64,000 bases of DNA, taken from positions 104,851,265-104,915,264 of the forward strand of contig CM067081.1 in assembly GCA_034008185.1 (NCBI GenBank), written 5' to 3'. This DNA is from Gorsachius magnificus (taxonomy: Eukaryota; Chordata; Aves; Pelecaniformes; Ardeidae). The notes under the pieces are model-generated. The model made no database searches, was not told the origin of the DNA, and saw only the letters and a list, made by a program, of their open reading frames with translations. The stretch's first letter is position 1. Each line of letters opens with the position of its first letter. Made by a program: the position numbers and the translations under genes. Shown here piece after piece: positions 27,801-40,298 of this stretch.

Positions 27801-29854
27801 TATTATTGGGCCAGTTTAATAGATGCATGACTCATGAGCAGCTTAATTTTAAAGAGCTGAATTTTTTCAGTTATCAGAAACAAACTAATTTTGCTGGAGG
27901 AATAATTTTCTTTGATTCACTCAGATTCACTCAGCACTGATGTAGGCACATAAATCACTATGTGAAAATATTGTTAATAGATGCTTTAATTCTTGTTTGT
28001 CTACAATCTCCTCAATCCTTCTTGTAATTTGATATTAATATTTCTTCTCTGGTTTCTGGAAACTACTGTTTACTGGTAAAATATGTCAGCACTGAAGCAT
28101 TCACTGGAATTTTCCCAGTTATGCAAACCAAAATGCAACTAATAAGCAATATCACAAGTAAAAAAAAATATTTCTGGACAAGTAGTAGTCAAAAGAAATA
28201 CTCCTCCCACCCCGAGAAAAGAGTAACTTGATACTGAGTCCAAATTAAAGTCCTAAGCATCTTTAATTGTTCAACACTTTATTTCATATCTTCAGGAAAA
28301 AGCAAAAATGCAATCAGGAGGCCTATAAAGTTAGTAACATTGGTAAAGACAAAGCTTTCAATATCAAATAAGGAAGGAACAGGTAAGAGAACTCTTAGAT
28401 AAACCTGTTGATTTGAAATTGATTGAGCCTTACAGTCTTCATCTTGAGAATTTACAGGCATGGTAGCTGATGTCTCCAATCCTATTTTTGTGGACAATTG
28501 TGGAGGTACTGAAAAACAGGAAGAGGACAAGACTAACAGGTGATGGAGAATGTTCTTATTAAAAATGAAGTAGGACCAAACTGGGAGAGGCTGCTAGCAC
28601 ATTGCATGGCATAAAAAGAGCTCAAAATGACTTTTAAAAAATCCAGGCAACATCCCGGAGAAGAAAACGCCATTATTCATTAGAAATTAATACAACATTC
28701 TACACAAAGAAAGGAATGTTCCTTTCAAGCAAGTTCCCTGATGCTTTTGTGGCCAAGTAGTATTTTTACAGAAAGGATCGAGAAGCTGTAGTGAATCATT
28801 AGCTTATCCCGAAAAAGGATGTCATGTCATTGCAAAGAGGTAAAACGGGTTGAGGTGTGAACAGAAATATGGACAACAAGAGATGTGTGTGGCATACAAT
28901 ATAGTAGAGTCCTGAAGGATGTGACACCAAAAAATGTTGTGCAAACCATTCCCTTTCACTGAGGCAGAAGCAGCTTTATTTAAGCAATTCCTGACATGGT
29001 TGGAACTCTTTAAACTCAAATTAAACAAATTAAGGTTGTTCTAAATCTGCTGCCCCAGGTAATTTAAACGTGTTACTTTTGCCCCAGCATCCAATGACAT
29101 GTAAACCAGATTGTCATCTTGTTCCTCACAGCACTTTGAAAACTGGTGTCCTGCTTCTTCTGAGTCTCTGTCTCTTCAGACAAAATAACACCAATTTCTT
29201 CCATGTTCTCTTGAAGGCCATCTTCTGTGACCCTTCTTGTAAATCTTCTAATTCCTGTTGTTCTCTAAGTTTCTTGAAATACAGCACCTGGCACACCCAA
29301 ACTGATTACTGTTTTCCAACCTGAGCATTTCAGTGCTAAGCAGAGAGACAGTCTTTGAGAGGGACCTGGTTGTATCTGATTCTGTGCTGAAATCTGAATG
29401 AAAAGGAGTCAGTAGCTCATGAGCTATTGCTATCTGTTTTGGGAGATGACCCATATAACTCAATGTGATATAATAAAAATCACTTCAAAATGCTAAAGCT
29501 GCTAATATTTTTTTTTCCCCAAAACCATTCATTCTTTCAAAAAATAAGTCCCAGAGGTAGATTCCAAGGTTTCTCAGAAAAGTGACCACTGTGCTTTGGT
29601 GCTTCCCATATTCATTGACTTTATTCTGTTTTCTTCAAAGTTCACTTCAAAATGCAGGCTAGAAAAAATTCCCCAAGTTGTTATCTAGAGGGAGCTCTTG
29701 TCTTTGAATGGAAGCTGAGTGTTTCACCATAGAAAACTATATAAACTTGTTTGAAAACTGCATTATTCCTTGGTTTAGATGTTTAAATGGAATTGTCATT
29801 TGGAGGAACACTGTAAATTATTAGGTATAATCAGATCTGATATGTCTCATGTAC

Positions 29855-29884
29855 ATATATATATGCATATATGCATATATATAT
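29855..29884. repeat. 30-bp perfect AT-rich palindrome
   Basis: The core GCATATATGC (29865-29874) is flanked on each side by ten bases of alternating AT, giving a perfect 30-bp palindrome with no spacer. It is also a (TA)n microsatellite interrupted twice by GC. Such sequences can extrude cruciforms and are prone to length change. No function is implied. Confidence 0.9.
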
Positions 29885-30726
29885 CTATCAGTCTGAGAGG
29901 TTCCAACCTTTCTGAAGTGTGAAAGTATTGGATACCCAGTCCCTCAACACACAGTGCTTACTTCAGATTTTGCTTACTTCAGTAGCTCTTTTTCTTTCCT
30001 TTAAAACAGCAGCTAGATATACATAAAAAAATCACTTAAACATCTTTGAGAGACACTATATAATACAACACTGTAATTATAATTCATAATCTATTTTAGT
30101 ACATATTATGTATGTAACTTATTTTAAATGTATTGACATCTATGAGCAATCTGTATGCACATATGCATTATTTTTTTCCTTAATTCAGATTCTATTACTT
30201 CTATGCGGTGTCGGGCCTTGTGGTGAGAATTTATGTAGGAACTGATGCACCATGGTCTAATAAGCATGCAGAGCCCTACTGAAGTTGTGTAAGAAATGTG
30301 AAGGTGCTGGGAGTCAGGGAGAGAAGAGATGTTAGTTCCTTTCTAGAACTAGAGAAAATCTCCTATATGGTGGTGGTGGGGGGGGAAATAAGCCAGTAAC
30401 ATGAATTTACTTGCTCTGCATTCACAGCCCTCAGCTCATACCTGGAATAATCAGGTGAAACTTCCTTGACCACGCTGTCATCCAGTTGCATCAGTGAGGC
30501 CTGTATGAAGCAGAAGAGTGGTGCTTGGTTGTAGTTGTGCTTTCAGTCAGCTTGCTATCAACTTTAAAACTCTGTCAGCTCTCAGCTCCATGGGGTGATT
30601 ATGTACAGAAACTTAAAACATGTTTTAAAGTGCTGTTACTAAAATGGTAAGAGCCAGAGTTATAATGTTTAAGGATTCTATGTGCTTCTTACAGTGAACT
30701 GCCATAGTTTCATGAATCAAAGATTT

Positions 30727-30762
30727 CTTCACTAAAACAATTTCTGAATTGTTTTAGTGAAG
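30727..30762. repeat. Perfect 16-bp inverted repeat with 4-nt loop
   Basis: CTTCACTAAAACAATT (30727-30742) is followed by the loop TCTG (30743-30746) and then by the exact reverse complement of the first arm (30747-30762). All 16 pairs match, and pairing stops at the next base on each side. It is not a simple-sequence palindrome, because the arms have mixed composition. I do not recognise it as the end of a known transposon. It could come from a template-switch mutation or be a small foldback element. Confidence 0.9.
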
Positions 30763-33700
30763 TTTTCATGAGTTGAAATCAGTTTTTTATACATAAGAAT
30801 GTTCTTTCTCTTTTTAGTTGAGCAAAACCAGTTCTTGTTGCTAAGTTGATGTGCCTGTCAGCCTGCACCAAATAAGAATATATTGTTCAGATTCTAACAC
30901 TGGGAATGATCAATCATCAAGTTGAAAAACTTCAGGTTCCAGGTTGATTTGAAGGGACAATTTATTTATTTCAGTGAGGGGAGACCCTATGCTGTCTCAT
31001 CACCCCCATGCTACTGTCTCTGGGTTTGGACACACTGGATCAGACCAGATTTCAAAATACAGGTGAGCAGAGCCATCAGCAGTTCTGGGAGTTCTCATTT
31101 TGGACAGCCTTCAGGTCCAGATAGGCCCTACTCCAGTCCTATTTACCAACCTTTTCTTCATATTCAGAAAGGCAAAACATTTCTTATGATGCTGAATAAT
31201 AGCTAATACTCTGGGCTCCTCATGCTACCTCCATGGCTCATGCCCGTGCCATGTCTTTGGGCTTGTGGAGGACAACAAGGCAAGGGCTGTGCAGTTTTTT
31301 GAGGACACAGAGTCTTCCATGAACTTTCCCAGATGATGGTATTTGAATGGAAGAAAACTCACATGCACGCTCTATCCTTCCTGGAGCAAATTCCTGAATA
31401 AAGTGAAAATTGAGTGGGTACCACCCCAAGTGGGAGTGGGCTGGCACCCCAAGTAGAGCCAGCCTGGGCTGAAGGCTCCCTGGGTTGCATAGGTCTGCAG
31501 CCACCCTCTTGGACACCTCCTTCTGGTTGGAGAGGTCCTGGACTGTGCCAGCCAAAAAGGACTCCATTCCAAGATCAAGGATGGTCACACTGCCCTGTAG
31601 TCATGTTGCCCTTTTTAGGCAGGAAGCTCCAATGCCATGTTTCTACACACAGAATGCTTTCCCAGGCTTGTCGACTCCATCCTGCACCCTTCCCTGGCCG
31701 AAGGAGAGGGCAAAGACCAGTTCTGTCCCATAAGATTGATCTTGGAAAGATCTGGATCACATCAAAAGCAAAACAAATAGGATGAGTTCTCACTCTGGTT
31801 TAAGTAACTGGGTATGTTTCCATTTGCTTGGATTCAGCCGAGATCTCTAAAACGGTCCCTGGGCGTTAAGAGCTCAGAGTAAATAGCAAACCCTGCATTT
31901 GCAATGCCTTCAGGCCTTCCCCAGGGTCTCAGTGGGGGAATGGAATACAAATGTATGTGCCGTTAATAAATCTTTCCAGTGTCAGTTGTGGGGTTCATCA
32001 TGGTAATTGTGTCCCTTTTCCTCCCCCTTCACGTTCAATACTCTGTGGTTTACTGTTATGTAAATGCTATCCCGCTCTTCCTCGATTTGTGTGGCTGGGG
32101 GCTGAATGATGCTGCATTTGATCTTTGCCTGCCTGCCAGTTGTCTGCTGCTCCTTACGGTCTCAGCTGTTCTCATCTGCAATTGATACCCTCTCTATACA
32201 TATAAAGTATGATACTGGTTGTACATTCATTCTGCGTAACTTCTGGATTTCAGTCACATTACTGTATTTCCGTACCTTGTAGTTAACTAAATAGCAATAT
32301 AGGTGACAGAATTGACAGCTAGGTACTGGGCCCAGCTGCTTCTTCCTGTAGTTCCTCTTAGATAAACTGGATTTGGTTTCTCTGTGCTAATGATTCAGTG
32401 TCAAGCAACAGACCATTATTTTATTTAAAGATTTTTAATTGAACTGTAATGTTTCTGTGATATTCTGAAAAGTGTGTCTAATTTTACTCACCCATGTGAT
32501 TTTCTTGTTTCCCTGATGGGGTCTACTGTGCAAAAAGTTAGGTGTGCTGGCATGCAGGCAGATGAATCATGGCTAGGTATGGTTGAGAATCCTTAAACTG
32601 AAGACGGTTTATTATTTATTTACCAGAAGAAATAAAAGTTTATGTTTTTGAAACTTCAGATTTCAGATTTCCTTTTCTATTCTGAACATTGACAGAAAAA
32701 CGAGCTTCAGATTTTAACATTAGCTAACAAATTTAAACCCATTTTATGTATAAAATCTTATTGTATCAAGCTAAGAAGAATGTGGAAGCAACATGAATCA
32801 ACTGTACAGCCAATATACAGGTGCCCTATGTCATCAAAGAGAGGAAATTTTAGAATGGAGCTTGCTCCAAAGTCTTAAACTTTTGATGTAGATTTCACCA
32901 ATTTCTGTTTAGTTCTCACTATTTTCTTCAGCTATTGACAGCTTGTGTAAACCAGAACAGTTCTTATTATCAACAGGATTTTAAGGAGTTTCTCTAGCTT
33001 TCTTTTTTTTAAAAAAAAAGAAAAGCACCTACTGATATTAATCTCATCATTATTAATTTCTCAGTTGCACCCACATTCACCCTCATGTTTGTAAAATTCA
33101 GTTTTTCCCATATTCCAGTCAAAGCTTCCTAATGGTACATGAATAATATGGTTCAGACTATACTGACAGCTGCTTGTGATGGATGTGAAAGTATGTGGTA
33201 ATGTGATCCCTGACATATAAACTAAAGCTATCTCAGAGCAGTTGAGAATTTGGGTCCGCTTTACTAGAAAATATTTATGGTATTTTAGACAAGCATACCA
33301 TGAAGGACAACAGCTTCTGGTTTTGTGGCAGGATTAACTGTTGGAAAGCATGATCGACTGTAGAAAGTCAAAATGCAGAACACGTAGGCTCAGAAAGGAA
33401 ATGTGTTATAAATATGAGCCATTTCCCTACATAGCTTTGTATGGTATGGATGTGTATAGGACCAGGTGCAATAGCGCTTTGAATGGAAGGATCTGGGCAG
33501 CCATTTCTTTACCACCACGTGCCTGGGGGGGTGTACCACACTGGGTAGGTTAATGAGGGCAAGGGCTAAAGTTCTTCTGCCCACACATGTTCATTTGAAC
33601 TGCATTTATGCACCACTTCCTTTCCTGACAGAGTCTATGTCTGTAAAAGTCATGTAGTGAGACCTTTGCCCTGGAGAAGAGAATGATCCTGTCAATTGCC

Positions 33701-36700
33701 TGAAATGCACTTTATCAAGATTTCGGTGAAACTGATGTTCTTTGTGAGGATGCAGGGTAAGGATGCTTTTCCTCAGCTTGAAGTCAGTTCAGTGAGCATC
33801 CCCGTTCTCTCTTTGCTTGCTTTAGAAACATCTTTCCTTTTGGTATTGCCCATCTGAGGACAAATTTATGGCTGTCCTCTTGGCTCACCAGTTCCAGTCA
33901 GTCAACACTATCTTCCTTCTTTGGGGAAACAAAGTTGGAAAGGGTGCTCAAAAATCAAATAGTTTCTTTGTATTGTTCCCTGTCTGGTTGTTGTGAACTA
34001 GCTGGATTCCAAGATGCATGGAGGTCATGAGCAAGCAATTTGATTTCTGAGTGAGTTCTAGGGTTTTATTTCCTCTCCATGAATGTTTCCTTAGAAAGAC
34101 AGAGTTCTGCTGCACAACTATTGAGCTGCAGGGTCCTGGCTTTTTTGCAGTTCCTAATACTATTGTGATATTAAGTGGCAAGTAGGTTCCAGATGCTGGG
34201 TTTATTTTTGTTTCCCACTGCCTGGTTTTTGGAGAATATGTGTGGTCAGAACACCAGTCATTATTGTTTAGTATGTGTGGTGATCAGCCACTTCCAGAGG
34301 CTGCAAGTCCTATTTAGTCCTGTTTACTGGGGACGAAGAAAGGCCTAAGCCAAAATATTGAAGTGCTTAAAACAGGAGCGTGCATGGATTTCAGGATTGT
34401 GGAAGGCTTGACAGGTCCTCTGCAAAGCAATGAGTAGTGCTCAGAAAACACTTAGAATATCTAAGGGTTGAGTTTACTCAAGGTAATTTCATTTATTCAG
34501 GGTCAATTTCATACAGTTTCTTTAACTTCAGCCTGTCTCATTTAAGTGTTGCATTGACTTCACACCTGGGCATTCACTAATAAAAACATTTTGTAGATTT
34601 TAAAATGGAAAAGGCTAAAAAAGGAAATGGAAATACTTCTAACAGGGGATTATTGCTATTTTTGTGTTCTATCAACTACATGGATACAGTCCTGACATGT
34701 CTCTTATGCTTATAAATGTTCTATGTATTTGAAGTATTCGGGTTTATGGAAAAGAAATAGGAATGTGTGATACCATTAAACCCAATAAGTCTGGCTAACA
34801 AAGGATAGTGAAAGATGTGATATTTATTCTGATCCCAGTTGTCAGAAATAGCTTTGTAATCATCTGCTATGCAAACTCAATGTCTGATGTCTCTTTTCTC
34901 TTGCTAGGAAACATGGTGGCTTGTTAAAGAAGGTTGCCACTCAGCAGTTTTGAATAATTTATTTCTCCCCTCAGTGTTGTGGGTAGACCATTTAATTTCA
35001 TATGTGCCAGGCAAAAAGCAGAAAAGTTCAGAATATTGCCTATCACTTTACATAATTTCTGACTGGTGTTGGATGTTCAACAGTAAAAGGAATCGTCCTT
35101 ACTAAGTGTCTTAAAGAATAATCTGCTAAAATATCCATAACACTATGGCAACTTTACGCCCTCTAGAAGCTCATTATGCAAAGCAAATTAACAGTTCCCT
35201 TCTCTTTCTACTCCAATGTAAGAATTACACATGCAAGCACAGGGTTTATTTGCACAGAACAGATACTGCAGTCCTGCAGACACTGGGCTACGTTATGCTA
35301 CAATGAATGCTGGCAGGCCTTTTGCTTCAGAGGACAGAGATGTTTCTTTATGCAATTTCAGATCAGCTATTGAAGAAGCTCTGTCTTCTGCAGAGGTCTG
35401 CTACATCATGGTGGTGTTCCTAGGGAACCTGGCTTGGCGGAAGATCAAACTGTATGGAGAGAGATTTACCCTTAAAGAAGCAAGTAGTGCTGTGCCTGAG
35501 GAGTGTTATTAGCTGTGCATGTAACTAAGCACAAGTAATTTTTCACGTGCAGCAGAGCATGCTCTTCAACTGGAAAGGATAGAAAGCAGTATGTGTGACA
35601 CTGAGAGTTTAGTATCAACAAGATATCCAAAAGTACTTTTAAACTATGAAATTCAGCTTAGAAAAGGTGGGTATATGTCTTCAGGTATCGCCTACACCAT
35701 GACTGTAAACTTTCCAAAGCTGTTTTCTCCTGCCCACCAGCTGCCTTCCTCAGGTTTAGCTTTTTCTGGTACCTTTGTTTCTCACCCTGACTGTTCCAGG
35801 CATGCAGCAGTTCTGGAGCCCAGGTTATGGACTGTTTAAGCTGCACATTTCTTCCTGTTTCTTTCCAGATCTTTTGCAAATTACCTGCAAGTAAATTTTT
35901 CAATATGACCAGAAAAAGAGGCATTCCTTTTCTAGTAGTCTAACAACATTTTAGCACATTTCCCTAGAGTTTTCCCTCTTAGATGCTTAAACCCCCTGAT
36001 TTTTCTTGCCATTGAACATTTTACTGAGTAGTAAGAGTTTTTCTAGCATGTCTTTGCAGTGTGGTTTGATCTTTCGAAAAACATTTAAGAGATTGGTCTG
36101 GTTAAATGGTTTGAAAATCAGACCAAACTGAGATTCCAGAGATTTCTTCTCAGTTGTCTTGTTATCCCTACTAGCCATGGCTCTGATTAAATACACCTTT
36201 GGAAACTCAGCAGGGAAAAAAAAGGAACTGGTCTTTAGCAATGTAATTCTGTACAACACAACGACGCAACTGTGGGGCCAGGATCAAATATTGAAACCCA
36301 GCAGAGAACTGTTACTATGTCTCAATTTTTTTTTCCTCATTCAAGTCTGTGATGTACAATGTTCTGTGAGAAGTATTAATGCAGGATGTGGTGGTAAGAA
36401 AGTTTACGGGTCCAAGTTGTCTTTTCTATTGTGTATCTAATTGGCTCCCTACACAGGTACATCATGCTTACTCTGTATAACAAACTGGTGCTTTAATATA
36501 AATATTAAATTCTGACAGGTTGACTTCTAAGTTACATCCTAAAACATTGCTTAGAGCAACAAAGTTTTGCAGAATAAGTTGTATCTAGATATCAAGGCCT
36601 AGATCTGTTTGGTGACTAAATCCTCAATTTTTGTTTCTTTATCAAATAACACACTATTTGAAGAATTTGTCAATTGATTCAGTTCCATAGAGTAGAGCAA

Positions 36701-37679
36701 GTGTGGTAACATTCATAAAACCTTGTTAAGTGCATAGCACTGACAGGCTGGAGTACTTTTACTAACTACAGTTTTCCAGATCCATACTTCTACTTTTTTT
36801 TTCAAGATAGAGGAAATATGTGCCAAGTTTATTAGACCCATATCTCCCAGATGCATTCATTAGCCAAGATCCTTCCTGTCTGGAAGGGTGTTCCCAGTAA
36901 ATGTAGTTTGGCTTGCAGTTGCTGTGACCTGATTCAGAACAGGAAACTTCAGTATATTATCCCCTACTCTGACGACATTTGAACTGTTCTGGAACAGAGG
37001 TGATATGGAGTAATCATTAATGACCTCTAATTCTTTACTTGTATGCCATGCAGTTTTAAAATACTGAATTATTGCTGTGGTTTCTGTAAGTCCAACTTTT
37101 ATTAAAAAGTTGAATAATCAATGCAAGAGTCCATTTTAGCTTTTTATTTTTAATTTTGAAGGAAAGCATGATTAGCCATCAGTTAATAGCTATAGACATC
37201 CCTCACGTGATGCATAATGTCAATACATGAGGCAAGGTTGAGATAAACTCTCAACCCCTGCACTTTTCTTTAGCAGTTTGGAGTATGTGTCTTAAAAATA
37301 TTTTAAAAATAAATAAATAAGAAATTAAAGGCCCAGACTAAAGGTCCAGACCTATACTAGAAAATATTGCATTCAAAGAGCTTTTGTAAAGGAACTTTTG
37401 AGAGGGAACTGACAAAACTAACTGTGATTAGATGGAGCAAGAAAGTAAAATCTTTGTGAATTAATACTGACAAGGTCACTGGCTCAGGACTAAGGCCAGT
37501 GATTCCACAGCCACATAAAAGGGTAGAACCAACTTCCAATCCCCAAACCTGCAGCGCAAACATTGAGGAACACAACAGTTTCTAGATATGATGAATTTAG
37601 CATCGTAGCAGAAATAATGAAGAAGAATAATCTGGTTAATCTTTGATTATTAATTAAGATATAGTTCATTAAGAGAAAT

Positions 37680-38889
37680 TCAGCACGGATTTTTGAAGAG
37701 GAAATAATGCCTGATCAACCTGATACCTCACTACAAAAAATTACTAGTTTGGTAGACGAGAGGAGAGCAGTGGATGTTGTTTATCTTGACCTTTGCAAGG
37801 CTTTCAACACTCTCTCCCACAACATCCTCATTGACAAACTGATGAAGTATGGGCTAGATAAATGTTCTGGGGAGTGAACTGAAAACCAGCTGAACTTCCA
37901 GGCTCAGAGGGTTGTCATCAGCAGCACAATACCCATCTGGAGGCCAATCACTAGAGGTGTACCCTAAGGGTGGATACTGGGTCCAATACTGCTTAACATC
38001 TTCGTTATTTGTCTGGACAATAGGACACAGTGCACCTTCAGAAAGTTTGCATATGACCCAAAACTGAGAGGAGTAGCTGACACACAGATGTCTGTAACAC
38101 TGTTTGGAGGAACTTTGGCAGGCTGAGGAAACGGTCTGACAGCAATCTCATTAAATTCAACAAAGGGAAGTGTCCAGTCCTGCCCATGGGGCCAAATAAC
38201 CCCATGCTTCAGTACAGGCTCAGGAGCAACCAGCTGAAAAGTAATTCAGTAGAGAAGGACCTTCAGGTCTCAGTGAGAACTACGTTGCACATGAATCAGG
38301 AGTACATACTCACAGCAAAGAAGGTCAGCAACAGTTACCTTAGGCAGTGTGTTGCCAGTGGGTAGAAGGGGATGATCCTTCCACTCTGCTCAGCACTGGT
38401 GAGACGCATCTGGAGTGCCGAGTCCAGTGGTAGGCTCCCCAGTATAAGAGAGACAGGGATGTACTAGTGAGTCCAGTGAAGGTCCACAAAGAGGGTGAAG
38501 GGACTGGAACATCTCTCCTATTGGGAAAGACTGAGTTAAATGGGACCGTCCATCCAGGAACAGAGGAGGCTCAGGGAGACATTTTCAATATGTGTAAATA
38601 CCTGATGGGGTCAGTAAAGAAGATGGAACCAGGATCTACTCAATAGTGTCCTGTAGCAGGATGAGAGATACTGGGCAGAAAATTAAATACCTGAAATTCC
38701 ATGTGAACCCAAGAAAATACTTTTTTACTGTGTGAATGGTCAAACGCTGGAACAGGTTGTTCAAGAGTTATGGAGTCTTGGAGACATTCAAAATGTTACT
38801 GTTCTAGTTGCCCCTGCTCTGAACAGGGTGGGACTTGACTACATGATCTCCAGAAGTCCCTTCCAATCTCATCCATTCTCTGTTCCTGG
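37680..38889 (+). mobile_element. CR1 LINE copy with decayed reverse-transcriptase region (~1.2 kb)
   Basis: This 5'-truncated CR1 copy starts within ORF2. The reverse-transcriptase palm block reads VVYLDLCKAFNTLSHNIL (about 37768-37821), matching the family's LDFSKAFDTVSH motif. The frame is then broken: a TGA at 37875-37877 replaces the expected Trp codon. The second catalytic motif reads FAYD (38046-38057) where active copies have FADD, so one catalytic Asp is lost. The downstream part continues through the CR1 3' region (GGCTCAGGGAGACATTTTCA at about 38569) to a badly eroded tail at about 38875-38889. It cannot encode a working enzyme. About 130 bp of other sequence separates it from the next CR1 copy. 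Confidence 0.95.
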
Positions 38890-39019
38890 GAAATGGATAA
38901 TCAAAAAAGAGGAAAAAAATCACAGGGAATGCATAGGGATTCATTATAGAAGTATCACCACTTACCATGGCAGGAACATCTCACCCTGTTCTGCAACAAG
39001 CTTTCATATAATTTTCCTA

Positions 39020-39750
39020 GGCCTGGGGAAGTACAATCCCATGCACCAATATATGCTAGGGGCCACACAGCAGGAAAACAGCTTTGTAGAAAAGGCCCTG
39101 GGGGGAACTAAGTTGAACATACGCCAGCAATGTGTCCTTGCAGCAAAGAAGGCAAATGATATCCTGGGCTGCATTAGACAAAATATTGTCAGAAGGTCGA
39201 GAAGGTGATCTTTTCCCTTTATTCAGTGCTAGTGAGGCCACACCTGGAGTGCTCTGTCCAGTTCTGGGCTCCTCAGTACAAAAGAGGCATGGACACACTG
39301 GAGAGATTTCAATGAAGGGCCACAAGGATGATGAAGGGACTGGAGCACCTCTTCTATGAGGAAAGGCTGAGAGACCTGGGACTGTTCAGCCTGGAGAAGA
39401 GAAGGCTCAGGAGGATCTTATCAATGTATATAAATGCCTGAAGGGATAGTGGACACATCCAGATTCTTTTCAGTGGTGCCCAGTGACAGGAAAAGAGGCA
39501 ATGGACACCAACTGAAACACAGGAGGTTTCATCTGAATATCACGAAACCCTTTTTTACTGTGACGGTGACCAACCACTGGCAGATGTTTCCCAGAGGAGT
39601 TGTGGAGTCTCCATCCCTGGAAGTAATAAAAAATATGCTAGACACAGTCCTGGGAATTTGGCTCTAGGTGGCCCTGCTTGAGCAGCGGGGTTGGACAAGA
39701 TGACCTTCAGAGGTCCCTTCCAGCCTCAACCATTCTGTGATTCTGTGATT
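39020..39750 (+). mobile_element. Second CR1 LINE copy, same orientation (~0.73 kb)
   Basis: This is a separate 5'-truncated CR1 insertion. It starts in the C-terminal part of ORF2 (the CAGCAATGTGTCCTTGCAGC block at about 39125, then CAAATGATATCCTGGGCTGC). It runs through CTGTTCAGCCTGGAGAAGAG (about 39383) and TGGACAAGATGACCTTCAGA (about 39692) to two intact ATTCTGTG tail units (39732-39747). It repeats material already present in the copy just upstream, so the two are independent insertions or a duplication, not one element. Its tail is better preserved than its neighbour's, which suggests it is younger. The 158-codon frame at 38732-39208 runs across both copies and is an accident. Confidence 0.95.
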
Positions 39751-39832
39751 AAAGCTATCAAGGAATGTTAGAATGATAGCAGAGTATAAACAAAATACTA
39801 GTAAGAAATTATCCCGAAGGGATTCAGTGAGG

Positions 39833-39860
39833 CACACACACACACGCACACACACACACA
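39833..39860. repeat. (CA)n microsatellite
   Basis: This is a 28-bp CA dinucleotide run with a single CG interruption, about 80 bp downstream of the second CR1 tail. It is the longest dinucleotide CA repeat in the window and a likely length-polymorphic marker. The 65-codon minus frame whose Cys/Val-rich start lies over it is a translation of this repeat. Confidence 0.92.
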
Positions 39861-40298
39861 AATTAGCTGTAAATGCTTAAAAGCATATACAGTTTACTGA
39901 AAGAGATGGATAGACAAGCTAGCTTTTCATAAGCAGGAGTGGGTACAAGAGATGTACCTTCCTGGAGTAATAATAGAGATATTACATATTCTTCTGAGAC
40001 AACTGGATACTGATATTTGCTTAGTGCCAAGGATGCTTTTGATCTGATTTTATTCTTTTTCTTCTTGCTGCAGAATGTCTCTCTTGGTTTAAAAGGTCCT
40101 AGAGAATCAGCTGTTTGAAACAGTATTTTATACTATCATTTGGCCATACACAGCTTGCCCAGAGAAGGGAATAGGAAAGAATTGTTTTATAACACTTTCT
40201 TAAGAACTTAAGAATCTGAAAAGAAAGAGCAGAAGAACTAGGCTGAATGAACAGCCTTTCAATGTTCTTTGTAGTGTTGCTGGTAGATCCTGCAACAC

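Larger units (their letters stand above)
24837..37679. other. 12.8 kb without a recognisable gene
   Basis: No gene can be supported. The interval contains a mildly CpG-richer patch at about 25350-25650, a 10-bp tandem duplication at 27914-27933, the AT palindrome at 29855-29884, a short direct duplication at 29955-29982, a perfect hairpin at 30727-30762, a GC-richer block at about 31200-31790 and a T8/A9 near-palindrome at about 32998-33025. The longest frames (123 codons on plus at 31414-31785, 116 on minus at 31238-31588) overlap on opposite strands of the GC-richer block and have no domain I recognise. Confidence 0.6.

Noticed and set aside
32998..33025. T8/A9 near-palindrome
   Set aside because: It is the junction of a poly(T) and a poly(A) run. 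The symmetry follows from homopolymers and is imperfect by one base, so it is not a meaningful hairpin.
34900..35100. Possible exon after CTCTTTTCTCTTGCTAG at about 34900-34916
   Set aside because: The acceptor-like pyrimidine tract and AG look good and the frame stays open for about 60 codons. However, the translation resembles no protein I know and no matching donor stands out.
38732..39208. 158-codon plus frame
   Set aside because: It crosses from the 3' end of one CR1 copy, through unrelated sequence, into a second CR1 copy in a different context. It is an accident of adjacent repeats.
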